Assembly: GCF_003315415.1 (NCBI RefSeq)
Contig: NZ_QNSB01000004.1
Span: 300,055 to 364,054, forward strand
Direction of reading: 5' to 3'
DNA length: 64,000 nt
Source: Brevibacterium sanguinis
Lineage (GTDB): Bacteria; Actinomycetota; Actinomycetes; Actinomycetales; Brevibacteriaceae
Of this stretch, positions 44,013 to 51,829 are shown piece after piece. Both the position numbers and the translations under genes were made by a program. Each line of letters begins with the position of its first letter. Position 1 is the first letter of the stretch. Under the pieces are notes generated by a model. That model saw only the letters and a list, made by a program, of their open reading frames with translations, did not search any database and was not told where the DNA came from.

Positions 44013-44452
44013 GGGACGACCACCACCGGGATCGGCGCGTGCTGGACGAGCCTGTTGACCGTGGAGCCGAAGATCGCGTTGCGCAGATGGGACTCGCCGG
44101 TGCGGGCGACGACGATCATGTCGAAGGACCCGGAGTCCGCGAGGTCGGCGATGACCTCGGAGGGCCGGCCGTGGAGGACCCTCGTCTCGATCTCGGTGGT
44201 CCGGTCGTGCCCCTGGGATCGTGCCCATTCGACGATGGGATCGATCACCTGCGCCTGCGCCCGCTCCTTCTCCAGCGACACCTGCCCCGGACGGGCCTCG
44301 TTCTCCTCGGGAGTCGGGAAGGCGAACTTCGACCAGTAGACGACGTGGGCGACGAGCACCTTCCATCCGTTGGCGGCAGCGCGTTCGATCGCGAACTGGG
44401 CCGCTCTTCGCGCGTTCTCACTGTGGTCGACACCGACCAGAATCGATTCCAT
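44009..44452 (-). CDS. UspA-type universal stress protein coupled to the symporter
   Basis: About 147 residues, one Usp domain. MESILVGVDHSENARRAAQFA opens the fold, and VVARTGESHLRNAIFGSTVNRLVQHAPIPVVVV contains the ATP-binding G-2x-G-9x-G(S/T) pattern (GESHLRNAIFGSTVN). It is first in a two-gene operon with an AGCS symporter, overlapping it by 4 bases. A nucleotide-binding Usp next to a transporter suggests gating of transport by ATP level, as known for some ABC and antiporter families. ATG 44452 has GGGGAGAACC upstream. Confidence 0.9.
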   Translation of the reverse strand: MESILVGVDHSENARRAAQFAIERAAANGWKVLVAHVVYWSKFAFPTPEENEARPGQVSLEKERAQAQVIDPIVEWARSQGHDRTTEIETRVLHGRPSEVIADLADSGSFDMIVVARTGESHLRNAIFGSTVNRLVQHAPIPVVVVP

Positions 44453-44526
44453 GGTTCTCCCCTGTTTTCGACGGTGGAAGGCCGAGAGACACCGGGGACG
44501 GCGGTCTCGCACCTGCGGTCAAGAGC

Positions 44527-44564
44527 TTTGTCATACAATCCAGAGTGGAATTTGTCATACAATC
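44527..44564. promoter_or_regulatory. Two direct copies of the GntR-type operator upstream of uspA-symporter
   Basis: TTTGTCATACAATC occurs at 44527-44540 and again at 44551-44564, 24 bases apart. Read on the other strand each is GATTGT-ATG-ACAAA, differing by one base from the perfect palindrome at 55301. They lie 75-112 bases upstream of the uspA start. Nothing else is seen in 44453-44697. Confidence 0.65.
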
Positions 44565-44697
44565 TAGACGCACTCGCAGCCCGAATGCAAGATGGATCAC
44601 ACCCCGGGGCCGCCTCGCCGGGGCGGTTCACTGACGCCCCTTCCCTGCCGCTGGAGCCCGCCCCACCCGATGACTGCCGGTCGCGCGCCGAGGCGAC

Positions 44698-45774
44698 TCA
44701 GCCCGAGACCTCGCCCCGGAGGGCCCGGATGTCGTCGGTGACGGGGATTCCCTCGACCTCCGCCCTCCGCCTCCGCGCGTAGCGGCGGTCACCTGGCATC
44801 CGACTCATCCCGGCCTCGCGCAGCATGCCCACGAGCTCCGCCACCCGCCCGGGGAATCCGTCTCCGCTGCCGCGCTTCGGGTCGATGACGATGTAGAGCT
44901 GCCCGGTGCGGAACGTGTGCGCGCCGGCGGGTGCCTCGGCGTCGATCTCGACGGTGAAGCCTGCGCCCGTGAGGCCGGCGGCCAGGGTCTCGATCATCAG
45001 CGACAGGAGGGCGCCCTTGTGCCCGCCGAAGGGGCTCAGCCCGCCTTCCGCGAGGATCACCGCGGGATCCATGCAGTCCTCACCGTCACCGTCGACACCG
45101 GTGCCCGGCGGCACCGACCGGCCCTCATTGCGATGCAGCTGCAGGTCTCCGTGGGACATCGTCGAGGTGGCGAAGTCGAAGACGACGGGGTCGGCGTCCG
45201 CGGCGGGAGTCGCGAAGCCGAACGGATTGGTCCCGAACACCCGCTGCCTCGCGCCCGGCGGGATGACGGCCGCCTTTCCTCCCGCGATCATGCCGAGGGC
45301 GACGAGGCCCGAGCGCGCGAAGGACTCGAGCTCGGGCCAGAGGGCACTGAAATGATGAGCGTCGCGAATGGCGACGACGGCGGCACCGGCCTCGCGCACC
45401 GCCTCGGCGATCTCCTCCCGGGCAGCAGCCAGGGCAGGCTGGGAGAAGCCGTTGCGCCCGTCCACGCGGACGAAGGCGCCTCCGGCCCGCTCGACCTCAG
45501 GCTCGGCGCACCCGTCGGCCCACCCGCGACCGAGCGAGTCGACATAGCCGCGGACGCGGAAGACACCGTGGCTGAGGGTGCCGTCGCGCTCACAGGAGGC
45601 GCAGTTGAGCGCGAGCTCCCTCGCAACCGGCTCGCAGGCCCCGGCAGCGCGCAGTCGGCCCTCGATGAGCGCGACCAGCTCCTCGAAGGAGATCCGCTCC
45701 CCGAGCCCCTCTGCGGCGGACCGGGCCGGCGGTTCGACGGCGGACGGGCTCGGATGGTCGGCGGACGTTGGCAT
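44698..45774 (-). CDS. Ldh2-family NAD(P)H oxidoreductase, possible pyrroline-2-carboxylate reductase
   Basis: About 358 residues of the malate/L-lactate/sulfolactate dehydrogenase family, which has a non-Rossmann NADPH fold. Visible: CERDGTLSHGVFRVRGYVDSL (substrate-binding His), AAVVAIRDAHHFSALWP (catalytic HH), FGTNPFGFATPA, FDFATS and GGHKGALLSLMIETL. Members reduce delta-1-pyrroline- or piperideine-2-carboxylate in the trans-3-hydroxyproline and D-lysine pathways. In this hydroxyproline cluster that role fits best, though plain malate or ureidoglycolate-type activity is possible. It is divergent from the ABC transporter with a shared operator between. Confidence 0.85.
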   Translation of the reverse strand: MPTSADHPSPSAVEPPARSAAEGLGERISFEELVALIEGRLRAAGACEPVARELALNCASCERDGTLSHGVFRVRGYVDSLGRGWADGCAEPEVERAGGAFVRVDGRNGFSQPALAAAREEIAEAVREAGAAVVAIRDAHHFSALWPELESFARSGLVALGMIAGGKAAVIPPGARQRVFGTNPFGFATPAADADPVVFDFATSTMSHGDLQLHRNEGRSVPPGTGVDGDGEDCMDPAVILAEGGLSPFGGHKGALLSLMIETLAAGLTGAGFTVEIDAEAPAGAHTFRTGQLYIVIDPKRGSGDGFPGRVAELVGMLREAGMSRMPGDRRYARRRRAEVEGIPVTDDIRALRGEVSG

Positions 45775-45828
45775 GGTGCACCTCGGTTCGGTCGGGAACT
45801 AAGAAAATAGTGATGCAGATAACGAAAT

Positions 45829-45841
45829 ATTGTCATACGAT
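45829..45841. promoter_or_regulatory. GntR-type operator between Ldh2 gene and ABC transporter
   Basis: ATTGTCATACGAT, reverse complement ATCGT-ATG-ACAAT, is a one-mismatch version of the palindrome at 55301. It lies 55 bases before the Ldh2 start in an AT-rich divergent region and could also control the ABC genes starting at 46064. Confidence 0.6.
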
Positions 45842-46063
45842 CGGATGCAGTGCCAGGTCAACGCGGCCGATAACTGTTCGGACTCGATCCGTCACGGACG
45901 TCTGGCGAACACCCCCGGTGGGGATAGTGTCGATCGCGTGGCAGGGCTGCAGGCACGGACGCATCGGTGCATCCGTATCGGCTCACCAAGCGGCAGATTG
46001 CTGCCGCGTTCCACATGATCCGGCCCGAACCTCGGGCCGGCGGATCGACGAAGAGAGACAAGG

Positions 46064-46909
46064 ATGTCCAAGACAAGTCAGATCATCATCGCCATCGTCG
46101 GCGTCATCATCCTCTCCCTGGCGGGCGGCTACTTCGGCGCCGGCATGCGCGGAGGCGGCGGTGGTGCCGGCGGCTCGGAGAACGGCGCCTGGATCGAGAA
46201 GATCAAGGAACAGGGCGAACTGAGGGTCGGCATCGCGTCCGCTCCCCCGATGACGGGCGAGCAGGAGGACGGCACCATGGGCGGCCCCAATGTCCTCCCC
46301 CTGCAGAACCTCGCCAAGGAGCTCGGAGTGAAGTTCACGCCGGTGGCCGCCGAGTGGTCGAAGATGGTCTCGGGTCTGCAGGCCGACCGCTTCGATGTCG
46401 CCGCCTACCTCGACGCGACCTCCGAGCGGTCGTTGGCGATCCAGTTCACCGATCCCGTCTACACCTATGAGGGCGTGTGGATCGTCAAGGCCGATTCCGG
46501 CCTCAAGTCCCATGACGACATCAAGAACAGCGGCAAGCCCATCGCCGTGGCCTCGGGCACCTCGTATGAGCGCCGTGTCCAGGGACTCGGCTTCGACATC
46601 GTCAACGCCGAGGCGATCCCCCAGTCGATCACCGCGATGGAGGCCGGCCGTGCGGTCGCGGCCTTCGGCGATCTGCCGACTCTCGCGGATGCGGCGCAGA
46701 AGAACGAACAGCTCAAGATCGTCCGCCCCGACCCGGTGATCTTCCTCAGCGACTCGAACTACGGAGTCAACCCCGACATCGACGCGCGTTCGCTGCAGGT
46801 CATCAACATCGCGATCCAGAACGCGAAGAACGACGGATCCTTCGAGCAGGCCCTCAAGGACGCCGGAGTCATCAGCCCCGACGACCTCGGCGACCTCGAG
46901 ATGAAGTGA
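46064..46909 (+). CDS. Amino-acid ABC transporter substrate-binding protein, membrane-anchored
   Basis: About 281 residues, SBP family 3. The N-terminus is an uncleaved-looking membrane helix (IIIAIVGVIILSLAGGYF) followed by a Gly-rich linker (GGGGGAGGS) and no lipobox Cys, so it is likely anchored by the helix, unlike the usual lipoprotein. The body shows GELRVGIASAPPMTG, FDVAAYLDATSERSLAIQFTDPVYTYEGVWIV and IAVASGTSYERRVQGLGFD. The binding-pocket Arg/Asp pattern is that of polar amino acid binders. It starts a three-gene operon; hydroxyproline or proline is the likely ligand by context. Confidence 0.9.
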   Translation: MSKTSQIIIAIVGVIILSLAGGYFGAGMRGGGGGAGGSENGAWIEKIKEQGELRVGIASAPPMTGEQEDGTMGGPNVLPLQNLAKELGVKFTPVAAEWSKMVSGLQADRFDVAAYLDATSERSLAIQFTDPVYTYEGVWIVKADSGLKSHDDIKNSGKPIAVASGTSYERRVQGLGFDIVNAEAIPQSITAMEAGRAVAAFGDLPTLADAAQKNEQLKIVRPDPVIFLSDSNYGVNPDIDARSLQVINIAIQNAKNDGSFEQALKDAGVISPDDLGDLEMK

Positions 46910-46935
46910 TCCCGAGTGTCGATTGAGGAGTCCTC

Positions 46936-47667
46936 ATGAACTACAACTTCGACTGGTCGGTGATCACCTCGAACCTTCCGCGCCTGCTCGACGGGCTCGG
47001 GATGACACTGTGGATCGCCGTCGTCGTCATCGTCCTCAGCATGCTGCTGGCCATCCCGGTCGCGTTCCTGCGGATGTCGAACATCGAGGTCGTGCGGTGG
47101 TTGGCGCAGCTCTACATCGAGATCTTCCGCTGCACACCGCTGCTCGTCCAGCTGTTCTGGGTGTACTACGCGATGCCGACCCTGACCGGGATCACGATCC
47201 CGGGCACGATCTCGGCGATCATCGCCCTGACCCTCAACCTCACGGCGTTCATGGCCGAGGCCTATCGCAGCGGCTTCCAAGCCGTGCCGATCGAGCAGGT
47301 CGAGGCGGGCAAGATGCTGCGGTTGAGCAGGTTCCAGCAGATCCGCTACATCATCGTCCCGCAGGCGATGAAGCAGCAGCTGCCGGTCATCATGTCGCTC
47401 AACATCTCGCTGTTCAAGGACACCGCCCTGGTGTCGACGATCGCCGTGGCCGACCTGATGTTCACCGCCAACAAGATCGCCACTGAGTCCTACCGGGCAC
47501 TGGAGATCCTCACCGCCGCGGCGCTCATCTACTTCGTCATCGCGTTCCCCGCCTCGCTCATCCTGTCCAAGATCGAACGAAACCTGATGATGGCCGGAAG
47601 CGTGCGCAAGAAGAAGGGGCTCGCCACCCAGATGCTGCCCGGCGGGAAAGTCAAGGTGAAGCCATGA
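46936..47667 (+). CDS. Amino-acid ABC transporter permease (HisM/GlnP type)
   Basis: About 243 residues, five to six membrane helices. The coupling EAA loop reads EAYRSGFQAVPIEQVEAGKMLRLSRFQQIRYIIVPQ, complete and standard. The first helices (LDGLGMTLWIAVVVIVLSMLLAIPVAFLR) are typical. A GAGGAG stands 5 bases before the ATG. It overlaps the ATPase start by 4 bases (ATGA). As the only permease in the operon it should act as a homodimer. Confidence 0.93.
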   Translation: MNYNFDWSVITSNLPRLLDGLGMTLWIAVVVIVLSMLLAIPVAFLRMSNIEVVRWLAQLYIEIFRCTPLLVQLFWVYYAMPTLTGITIPGTISAIIALTLNLTAFMAEAYRSGFQAVPIEQVEAGKMLRLSRFQQIRYIIVPQAMKQQLPVIMSLNISLFKDTALVSTIAVADLMFTANKIATESYRALEILTAAALIYFVIAFPASLILSKIERNLMMAGSVRKKKGLATQMLPGGKVKVKP

Positions 47668-48467
47668 GTGAGAACACGACAGCGCGGGCCGGCGCCGGCC
47701 GGACGATCTCCGCGAAGCAGGGAGACATCCTCGTCTCCTGCCGGGGACTGCAGAAGAGCTTCGGCGACCGCGAGGTGATGAAGAGCATCGACTTCGACAT
47801 GCGGGCCGGTGACATCACCGTCATCATCGGCCGCTCGGGGTCGGGCAAGAGCACGCTGCTGCGGGCGATCGCCGGTCTCACCGATCCCGACGACGGGGAG
47901 ATGGTCTTCGACGGGGAGGTCGTCTTCACCGAGGGCAAGCGCACTCCCGCGTGGAGCCAGGTGGATTCCCATGTCGGGATGATCTTCCAGAGCTACACCC
48001 TGTGGCCGCACATGGATGTGCTCAAGAATCTCACCCTGGCGCCGCGGAAGAAGCTCGGCATGTCCGAGTCGGAGTCGCTGGAGCGGGCGGAGAGGGCTCT
48101 CGCCGAGGTGGGCATGTCGCCTCACCTGCATTCGCGTCCCGCTCAGCTGTCCGGCGGTGAGCGGCAGCGTGTCGCGATCGCCCGTGCGCTGATGATGCAG
48201 CCGAAGCTGCTGCTGTGCGACGAGATCACTTCCGCACTCGACCCTCCGGTCGCCGCCGAGGTCCTCGACGTCCTGCGCCGGCTCAAGGAGGAGGAGGGCA
48301 TCGCGGTGGCTCTGGTCACCCACGACATGGCCTTCGCCTCGAAGGCCGCGGACCGCGTCGTGTTCTTCCACGAGGGTGAGATCGCGGTGAACTCCACGCC
48401 CGACGACGCCTTCAACAACACGCAGGATCAGGACCTCAAGAAGTTCATCGACGCCGTGAGGTTCTAG
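47664..48467 (+). CDS. Amino-acid ABC transporter ATP-binding protein (GlnQ type)
   Basis: About 267 residues. Walker A IIGRSGSGKSTLLRAI, Q-loop MIFQSYTLWPHMDVLKNLTLAP, signature QLSGGERQRVAIARALMM and Walker B LLLCDEITSALDP are intact, with H-loop VTHDMAFAS. TLWPHMDVLKNL marks the polar amino acid uptake subfamily. It is the last gene of the binding protein-permease-ATPase operon, followed by a 17-bp-stem terminator. Confidence 0.95.
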   Translation: MSENTTARAGAGRTISAKQGDILVSCRGLQKSFGDREVMKSIDFDMRAGDITVIIGRSGSGKSTLLRAIAGLTDPDDGEMVFDGEVVFTEGKRTPAWSQVDSHVGMIFQSYTLWPHMDVLKNLTLAPRKKLGMSESESLERAERALAEVGMSPHLHSRPAQLSGGERQRVAIARALMMQPKLLLCDEITSALDPPVAAEVLDVLRRLKEEEGIAVALVTHDMAFASKAADRVVFFHEGEIAVNSTPDDAFNNTQDQDLKKFIDAVRF

Positions 48468-48486
48468 CCCACGGTGCCGCTGCCGG

Positions 48487-48537
48487 CACGGTTCAGGCCC
48501 CGATCACCTCAACGAGGCGGTCGGGGCCTGAACCGTG
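48487..48537. terminator. Bidirectional terminator between ABC and SDR operons
   Basis: CACGGTTCAGGCCCCGA and TCGGGGCCTGAACCGTG are a perfect 17-bp stem with a 17-base loop, centred between the convergent operons. Confidence 0.88.
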
Positions 48538-48603
48538 AGCGGAGCGCGCATCCGGCAGGGCACGATGGTCGGCACCCGTGTCAGGAGCCGTGAGCGGTCT
48601 GCG

Positions 48604-49377
48604 TCAGCGCACGTAATCGGCGCCGGTGACGTCGAGGGTCGCGCCCGTGAGGTGGCGGGAGCGGCGGGAGGCGAGGAACGCGACGAGCTCGGCGACGTCC
48701 TCCGGCGGTGTCACCTCCCGCAGCGGGAGGCCGGCGAGGACGTCGGGAGAGATCGCCCCGGCCGCCAGTCCCGTGTCGACCCAGCCAGGGGCGATGGCAT
48801 ACGCGAGGACGCCGAGGTGGCCGTAGCCGCGCGCGATGCCCTTGGTCAGGCTGAGCAGCCCGGCCTTCGCGGCACCGTAGGCGAGATGCTCGGCATCGTC
48901 GCCGCGATGGGCCGAGCGGCTCGTGATGGTGATGATCGTCCCGCCTCCGGCACGGTCGGAAGGGCCGGAACCCGAGCCGCGGACGAAGTCGAGCAGCGCC
49001 AATCGACACAGGTCCGCCGCCGAGGTGAGGTTGAGCTGGAGGTTCGCCGCCCACCCGGATCGCCATCGCTCGGCGTCGTCGAGGGGTGAGTCGATCCAGG
49101 CGCCGGCGTTGCAGACCAGGGTGTCGATGCCGCCGAGAGCCGCAACCGCCTGGGACCACAGCGCTTCGGCCCCGGTGGGATCGGAGAGGTCCGCTCCCAC
49201 GGCATGGGCCCGCTCGCCGAGCTCGGCGGCGAGGGCGGACGCCGCGGCCGCGTCCGAGCCGTAGTGGATGACGACTGCGGCACCGTCCCTGTGGACGGAG
49301 CGGGCGATCTCGGCTCCGATGCCCTTCGAGGCTCCGGTGACGAGGACCTTCCGTCCCTCGAGCGGTGGTCGGGTCAC
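48604..49377 (-). CDS. Short-chain dehydrogenase/reductase (SDR)
   Basis: About 257 residues, a classical SDR: VTGASKGIGAEIARS cofactor loop, VCNAGAW, catalytic Ser in ITSRSAHRG and YGAAKAG (Tyr-x3-Lys), PGWVDTGLAAG. Last gene of the hydroxyproline operon, 97 bases after the preceding SDR gene. HYGSD after beta-2 suggests NADP. Its place at the operon end suggests oxidation of an alternative hydroxy- or keto-acid; the exact substrate is unknown. Confidence 0.88.
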   Translation of the reverse strand: MTRPPLEGRKVLVTGASKGIGAEIARSVHRDGAAVVIHYGSDAAAASALAAELGERAHAVGADLSDPTGAEALWSQAVAALGGIDTLVCNAGAWIDSPLDDAERWRSGWAANLQLNLTSAADLCRLALLDFVRGSGSGPSDRAGGGTIITITSRSAHRGDDAEHLAYGAAKAGLLSLTKGIARGYGHLGVLAYAIAPGWVDTGLAAGAISPDVLAGLPLREVTPPEDVAELVAFLASRRSRHLTGATLDVTGADYVR

Positions 49378-49474
49378 GGGGTTCTCCTCAACGACGTGAT
49401 GGGCGCCGGCGTCACTTCGACCGACCGTCGCCGGCCGCTGCCTGTTCCCGCCGGCCGATACTCCGGTGCCCGAC

Positions 49475-50314
49475 TCATCCGACCTGCTGGGCGCCGGTGA
49501 TCTCGACCGCCGCCCCCGAGATGAAGGAGGCGCGGTCGCTGAGCAGGAAGGAGCTGAGCTCGGCGACCTCGCGGGGCCGGCCGAGGCGACCGAGCGGGAT
49601 GCTCGCGGCCAGCTCCGCCTCGGAGGTGTGCGAGTCGCTGAGCTTCTGCGCGACCATGGGGGTGAGGATCTCGCCCGGGCAGATCGCGTTGACCCTCACA
49701 CCGTGCTCCCCGTGGTCGCGGGCGAGCGACCGGCTGATGGAGACCACCGCGGCTTTCGAACAGTTGTAGGCGACGTGGCCCGCCGCCGGCATCAGCCCCC
49801 ATTGGGAGGCGATGTTGACGATGGCCCCCGCTCCGGAGGCGACCATCGTCGGCAGCACGGCGCGGCAGAGCCGGACCACGGCGTCGACGTTGACGGCGAA
49901 CGTCGCCGCCCAGTCGTCCTCGCTCAGCGTGAGGATGTCCCCGCGCCGCATCACCCCGGCGCAGTTGACGAGCCCGGAGACCTCGCCGAGGCGGTCGGTC
50001 ACCTCGGCGACGAGCCCGGCGCAGCCCTCCGGAGTCGAGAGGTCGGCGACGAACGGGGTGATCCGCGCGAGCGCCTCGGCGTCGGGCGCTCGGACCGGGG
50101 GCTGCTCGCCCCGGGCTCCGGCCCCGGCACTCCCCCGGGTCTCCCCGGCTCCGGCCCCGGCGCTCCCCCGGGTCTCCCCGGGACCGAATCGGGGCGGCAC
50201 CCGGTCGACCGCTGCGACGTGGGCGCCCTGCTCGGCGCACACCTCGGCGATGGCCGACCCGATCCCTCCCGCGGCTCCGGTGACGAGGACGACCCTGCCT
50301 GCCAGCTCCATCAC
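49475..50314 (-). CDS. Short-chain dehydrogenase/reductase with in-frame repeat insertion
   Basis: About 279 residues. VTGAAGGIGSAIAEV, AVDRV (Asp after beta-2, NAD preference), VNCAGVM, ASQWGLMPAAGHVAYNCSKAA and PGEILTPMV show an intact classical SDR. Between beta-2 and beta-3 it carries an extra ~35 residues that include GETRGSAGAGA twice in a row, encoded by a 33-base tandem duplication. The extra loop should lie on the surface and probably does not disturb catalysis. It is 24 bases downstream of the aldehyde dehydrogenase gene in the same operon. Confidence 0.88.
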   Translation of the reverse strand: MMELAGRVVLVTGAAGGIGSAIAEVCAEQGAHVAAVDRVPPRFGPGETRGSAGAGAGETRGSAGAGARGEQPPVRAPDAEALARITPFVADLSTPEGCAGLVAEVTDRLGEVSGLVNCAGVMRRGDILTLSEDDWAATFAVNVDAVVRLCRAVLPTMVASGAGAIVNIASQWGLMPAAGHVAYNCSKAAVVSISRSLARDHGEHGVRVNAICPGEILTPMVAQKLSDSHTSEAELAASIPLGRLGRPREVAELSSFLLSDRASFISGAAVEITGAQQVG

Positions 50315-50338
50315 TGCTCCTTCACCTCGGACCCGGGC

Positions 50339-51829
50339 TCAGCCCTGGTCCGAGGTGAAGATGAGGTCGTGCCACTCCTTGTGGGCCGCGGCGGTGATGT
50401 CCGAGACGACGTGCTTGACGTTCGTGTACTCGTCGAACGAGTACTGGCTCATGTCCTTGCCGAAGCCCGAGGCCTTGTAGCCGCCGTGGGGCATCTCCGA
50501 GAAGATCGGGATGTGGTCGTTGACCCACACGCAGCCCGCCTGGATCTCCCGGGAGGCCCGCTGGGTGCGGAAGACCGAGGTCGACCACGCCGAGGCGGCG
50601 AGTCCGAACGGGGTGTCGTTGGCCAGGGCGATGCCCTCGTCGTCGGTGTCGAAGGGCAGGGCGACGAGCACCGGCCCGAACACCTCCTCCTGGACGATCG
50701 TCGAGTCCTGAGCCGCCCCGGTGATGAGCGTGGGCCGGTAGAACGCGGTGCCCTCGGGCGCATCGCCCGGGATCTCGCCGCCGCAGACGATCTTCGCCCC
50801 GTTCGCCTCGGCGTCGTCGACCATGGCGGCGACCTTGTCGCGGTGGGCGATCGAGATGAGGGATCCGAGGTCGGTCTCCGGGTCGCCCGCGGCGCCGATG
50901 CGCACGGACTCCATGAGTTCGGCGACACGGGCGACGAAGTCGTCGAAGAGCGGACGCTGCACGTAGGCGCGGGTCGCGGCGGTGCAGTCCTGACCGCCGT
51001 TGATGAGCGCACCCGCGACGGCGCCGCGAGCCGCGGCCTCGAGGTCGGCGTCGTCGAAGACGAGGAACGGCGCCTTGCCGCCGAGTTCGAGGTGCACGCG
51101 CTTGACGGCGCCGGCCGCCTTCGCCCCGATCTCCCGACCGACCCTGGTCGACCCGGTGAACGAGACCATGTCGACGTCCGGGTGCTCGACGAGGGCCGCC
51201 CCGACCTCTGCTCCCGTGCCGGTGACGACGTTGAACACACCGGCGGGCATGCCCGCCTCGTGAGCGGTCTCGGCGAAGATCAGGGAGGTCAGCGGGGTGA
51301 GCTCGGAGGGCTTGAGGACGATGGTGTTGCCCGCGGCGACCGCCGGCAGCGCCTTCCAGGCCGCCATCTGCAGCGGGTAGTTCCACGGGGCGATCGAGCC
51401 GACGACGCCGACGGCCTCGCGGCGGATCGAGGACGTGTGCTCGGCCGAGTACTCGGCACTGGCCTTGCCCTCGAGGTTGCGGGCCGCGGCCGCGAAGAAG
51501 CGGACGTTGTCGATCGATCCGGGGATGTCGAAGCCCTCGGCGAGGCGGATCGGCTTGCCGCCCTGGCGGGATTCGAGGGCGGCGATCTCCTCGGCGCGGG
51601 CCTCGAGCAGGTCCGCCCAGGCGAGCATGATGTCCGAGCGCTCTCCCGGGGTCCGGCGCGACCAGTCGCTGAACGCTCGGCGGGCCGCGGCGACCGCCTC
51701 GGCGACGTCGGTGGCATTCGCCGAGGCGCCGGTGGCGACCGTCTCACCCGTCGAGGGGTCGACGATCGTCAGGGTCTCGGACCCGGAGCCGGCGCGGTGG
51801 GCGCCGTCGATGAAGTTGAGCTCTGTCAT
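50339..51829 (-). CDS. NAD(P)-dependent aldehyde dehydrogenase, probable 2,5-dioxopentanoate (alpha-ketoglutarate semialdehyde) dehydrogenase
   Basis: About 496 residues. IAPWNYPLQMAAWK, FTGSTRVGREIG, the general-base Glu in LELGGKAPFLVF and the nucleophile in GGQDCTAATRAYVQ are intact. By sequence it resembles aminobutyraldehyde-type dehydrogenases (GGQDCTAATR). In this operon, after a DapA-family deaminase, the expected substrate is alpha-ketoglutarate semialdehyde, giving 2-oxoglutarate. Its ATG overlaps the racemase stop by 4 bases. Substrate choice is from context, not motif. Confidence 0.9.
   Translation of the reverse strand: MTELNFIDGAHRAGSGSETLTIVDPSTGETVATGASANATDVAEAVAAARRAFSDWSRRTPGERSDIMLAWADLLEARAEEIAALESRQGGKPIRLAEGFDIPGSIDNVRFFAAAARNLEGKASAEYSAEHTSSIRREAVGVVGSIAPWNYPLQMAAWKALPAVAAGNTIVLKPSELTPLTSLIFAETAHEAGMPAGVFNVVTGTGAEVGAALVEHPDVDMVSFTGSTRVGREIGAKAAGAVKRVHLELGGKAPFLVFDDADLEAAARGAVAGALINGGQDCTAATRAYVQRPLFDDFVARVAELMESVRIGAAGDPETDLGSLISIAHRDKVAAMVDDAEANGAKIVCGGEIPGDAPEGTAFYRPTLITGAAQDSTIVQEEVFGPVLVALPFDTDDEGIALANDTPFGLAASAWSTSVFRTQRASREIQAGCVWVNDHIPIFSEMPHGGYKASGFGKDMSQYSFDEYTNVKHVVSDITAAAHKEWHDLIFTSDQG

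Noticed and set aside
42501..44366. 621-residue reading of the symporter gene
   Set aside because: The first ~118 residues are Arg/Gly-rich shadow of the UspA gene; GTG 44012 coupled to the UspA stop gives the normal family length.
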